Positions 5,893-7,294 of a DNA stretch of 7,294 bases are shown here, piece after piece. How positions within the stretch are numbered: position 1 is the first letter of the stretch; every line of letters starts with the position of its first letter. The notes under the pieces were generated by a model, which was given only the letters and a program-made list of their open reading frames with translations, made no database searches and had not been told where the DNA came from. The translations under genes and the position numbers were made by a program. The stretch is from an uncultured Lachnospiraceae bacterium (GTDB lineage: Bacteria > Bacillota > Clostridia > Lachnospirales > Lachnospiraceae): NCBI GenBank assembly GCA_900553305.1, contig USDI01000109.1:1-7294 (forward strand), given 5' to 3'.

Positions 5893-7294
5893 CTAATGAT
5901 GCAAGAAAAACAAATGTCTGCTTCGCTGCCGCTTGTTTTTCTTTGGCATCATTATATTACACCATTTTACGCCCATTGCCAATAGGATAATGAGAAATGG
6001 GAGATTCAATACATTCGCAAAACTAACCATATTATGTACCAAATAACAGATTACCGCAACTGCAATGCTGATGCTGTACGGATTTTTTGACTGTTTTCCG
6101 GTTTTATAGAGGTAAGTGATAAAAATGCTTAGATAACTGACAGTTCCGACAATTCCATGATTCACAAGCATCGTCAGGATTTCGCTATGGGCATTGGTCA
6201 GCCGCTCATTGCCAAAATACTGCCACAATTCGTCTGCTACCTGCGGGATGGAATAGGCATAAGCCGAAAAGCAGTCCTGCCCGACACCAAAAAGCTTCTG
6301 CAAAGGTGTCATCTGCGCAAGAATCATCATGGCTGCCCGGTACGTCATTCCACGCCCATTTCCCCAGGTATCATCTCCCCACGGCAGCCGGTCATAAAGC
6401 TCCGACAGTTCCATTCCTTTGGAAACACAAAAATAACTGTAAAATATCATAGCTGCAACAAAAGTGCCAAGAAGTCCACCAAGAATAAGCAGCACCCTCC
6501 GTGTCCACCTGCCGGTCTGCTCTTGATACTTCAGTAAAATCCAGAATACCACAAGGAACAGCCCTCCTGTTACGAGTAAGTAAACCGCCAGGTTTCCTCC
6601 TGTCAAATACCCGCACAGATTCTCTGTATCATACTGGTATCCTTCCGGAACAAGAATCCGCATAAGCCGGATGAGCTGTGCTGATCCGCACCACATTGCC
6701 CACAAAATCATAAGCCGTAACGCTCTTCTTTTTTCATAAGACGCAAGCCAGAAAAGTGCCAGAAATAAGCCTGCAAAAAACAGAAACACACTGCTGCTTC
6801 CCTGACTGAATCCTGCCGCAAACCCGAGCAGCGTGATTACAGCACTGAAAACCATCATTCCTTTTTCTTCCGATAAAAGAAAAAGTGATGCACTTACTGC
6901 GGTAAAAATCACAAGATATCCGGTAAACCAGTTAATGTTGCCAAGGGTTGACAAAAAGACCGGATTACGAATTTCCAACGGGATGAGATAAATGGAAAAC
7001 CGGTCCAGAATCCCCAGCAGATAAACTCCACCGGAAGCCAACAGTGTCAGGTAAATGATCCATTTGTCCGGCTTCCACAAAAGCCGGATCATCAGATACA
7101 GCAGGCACAATACACCATAAAGCACAAAACCCATATTCCAGCCTTCTGTCCCGAACAATGCTTCCTTACGGTCTACCGCCAGAGCAAGGGTAAGAAGCAG
7201 TGTTCCTGCAAATACCAGAATGCTGATATCCGTTGCCTGAAGCTGCAGGTTCTTTTCTTTCAGCTCCCGGATCAGCCAGATCACAAAAATGTGT
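5893..7294 (-). CDS. O-antigen ligase/polymerase family membrane protein (Wzy_C), C-terminal part
   Basis: The frame is open to the right edge, so the N-terminus is outside; a GTG at 7284 is in frame but is unlikely to be the true start. The visible 463 residues from that GTG contain about nine to eleven hydrophobic segments. Family-type landmarks are LFGTEGW (43-49), LGNINWFTGYL (114-124), GNGRGMTYR (308-316) in the large extracytoplasmic loop, FGVGQDCFS (332-340), TNAHSEIL (363-370) and NHGIVG (375-380). Members join or polymerise lipid-linked glycans at the outer face of the cytoplasmic membrane. In Gram-positive bacteria they act on capsular, wall or teichoic-type glycans, and the substrate cannot be told here. 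The last 20 residues form a basic tail (PKKNKRQRSRH) encoded inside a long inverted repeat. It is followed by a separate proS promoter, so it belongs to a different unit. No glycosyltransferase genes are visible beside it. Confidence 0.87.
   Translation of the reverse strand, partial: HIFVIWLIRELKEKNLQLQATDISILVFAGTLLLTLALAVDRKEALFGTEGWNMGFVLYGVLCLLYLMIRLLWKPDKWIIYLTLLASGGVYLLGILDRFSIYLIPLEIRNPVFLSTLGNINWFTGYLVIFTAVSASLFLLSEEKGMMVFSAVITLLGFAAGFSQGSSSVFLFFAGLFLALFWLASYEKRRALRLMILWAMWCGSAQLIRLMRILVPEGYQYDTENLCGYLTGGNLAVYLLVTGGLFLVVFWILLKYQEQTGRWTRRVLLILGGLLGTFVAAMIFYSYFCVSKGMELSELYDRLPWGDDTWGNGRGMTYRAAMMILAQMTPLQKLFGVGQDCFSAYAYSIPQVADELWQYFGNERLTNAHSEILTMLVNHGIVGTVSYLSIFITYLYKTGKQSKNPYSISIAVAVICYLVHNMVSFANVLNLPFLIILLAMGVKWCNIMMPKKNKRQRSRHLFFLHH
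5894..5954. repeat. Long inverted repeat overlapping the end of the O-antigen ligase-like gene; possible terminator
   Basis: The arms 5894-5913 and 5933-5954 pair over 20 bases, interrupted only by a two-base bulge (5944-5945); the loop is 19 bases (5914-5932). In the minus-strand transcript the 3' arm carries TTGTTTTTCTT, so the structure might serve as an A/U-rich terminator, although the GC-rich stem of a classical one is missing. The stop codon of the upstream gene lies at the very foot of the stem, and the last 20 codons are inside it. Confidence 0.65.

Overview
The window looks like a chromosomal stretch from an anaerobic, spore-forming Firmicute of the class Clostridia, most likely family Lachnospiraceae. 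The basis is the short archaeal/eukaryotic-type prolyl-tRNA synthetase, the CotS-family spore-coat kinase homologue, a PEGA lipoprotein with a Val-Ser-Gly-Asn-Ser tail, AGGAG-type ribosome binding sites and moderate GC content. No genus can be named from this sequence alone. All six recognisable genes lie on the minus strand, so the text below follows transcription, from high to low coordinates.

At the right edge (5893-7294) is the C-terminal part of a polytopic membrane protein of the O-antigen ligase/polymerase (Wzy_C) family. Its N-terminus lies outside the window. Its last codons sit inside a 20-bp-stem inverted repeat (5894-5954). A second compact structured element follows at once: a three-way-junction-like fold with two triloop hairpins at 5843-5889. 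A good sigma-A-type promoter (-35 at 5833-5838, -10 at 5809-5814) then starts a four-gene unit.

That unit is proS (4349-5779, prolyl-tRNA synthetase), cca (2982-4319, tRNA CCA-adding enzyme with an HD domain), a cotS-like gene (1957-2925) and a PEGA-domain lipoprotein gene (524-1927). The gaps are 29, 56 and 31 bases. The unit closes with a strong intrinsic terminator at 389-423. It pairs two tRNA-metabolism genes with two genes of probable spore or cell-envelope role. The longest internal gap, cca to cotS, contains a candidate sporulation (sigma-K-like) promoter, which would let the second half be expressed separately. In all four genes the Shine-Dalgarno position favours a start downstream of the longest open frame.

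Below the terminator, 228-388 holds no gene. It carries a degenerate repeat with four ACTAAGT-like cores and small hairpins, similar in style to the proS upstream region. At the left edge (1-227) is the N-terminus of a MATE-family transporter whose last nine visible residues do not look like the family, which may mark a break point.

I see no convincing new multi-gene system, mobile element, CRISPR array or RNA gene of a known class. The items most worth a second look are the structured intergenic elements, the possible sporulation promoter, the Asn in the DFG position of the CotS-like protein, the PEGA lipoprotein with its repeat tail, and the possible MATE break point.
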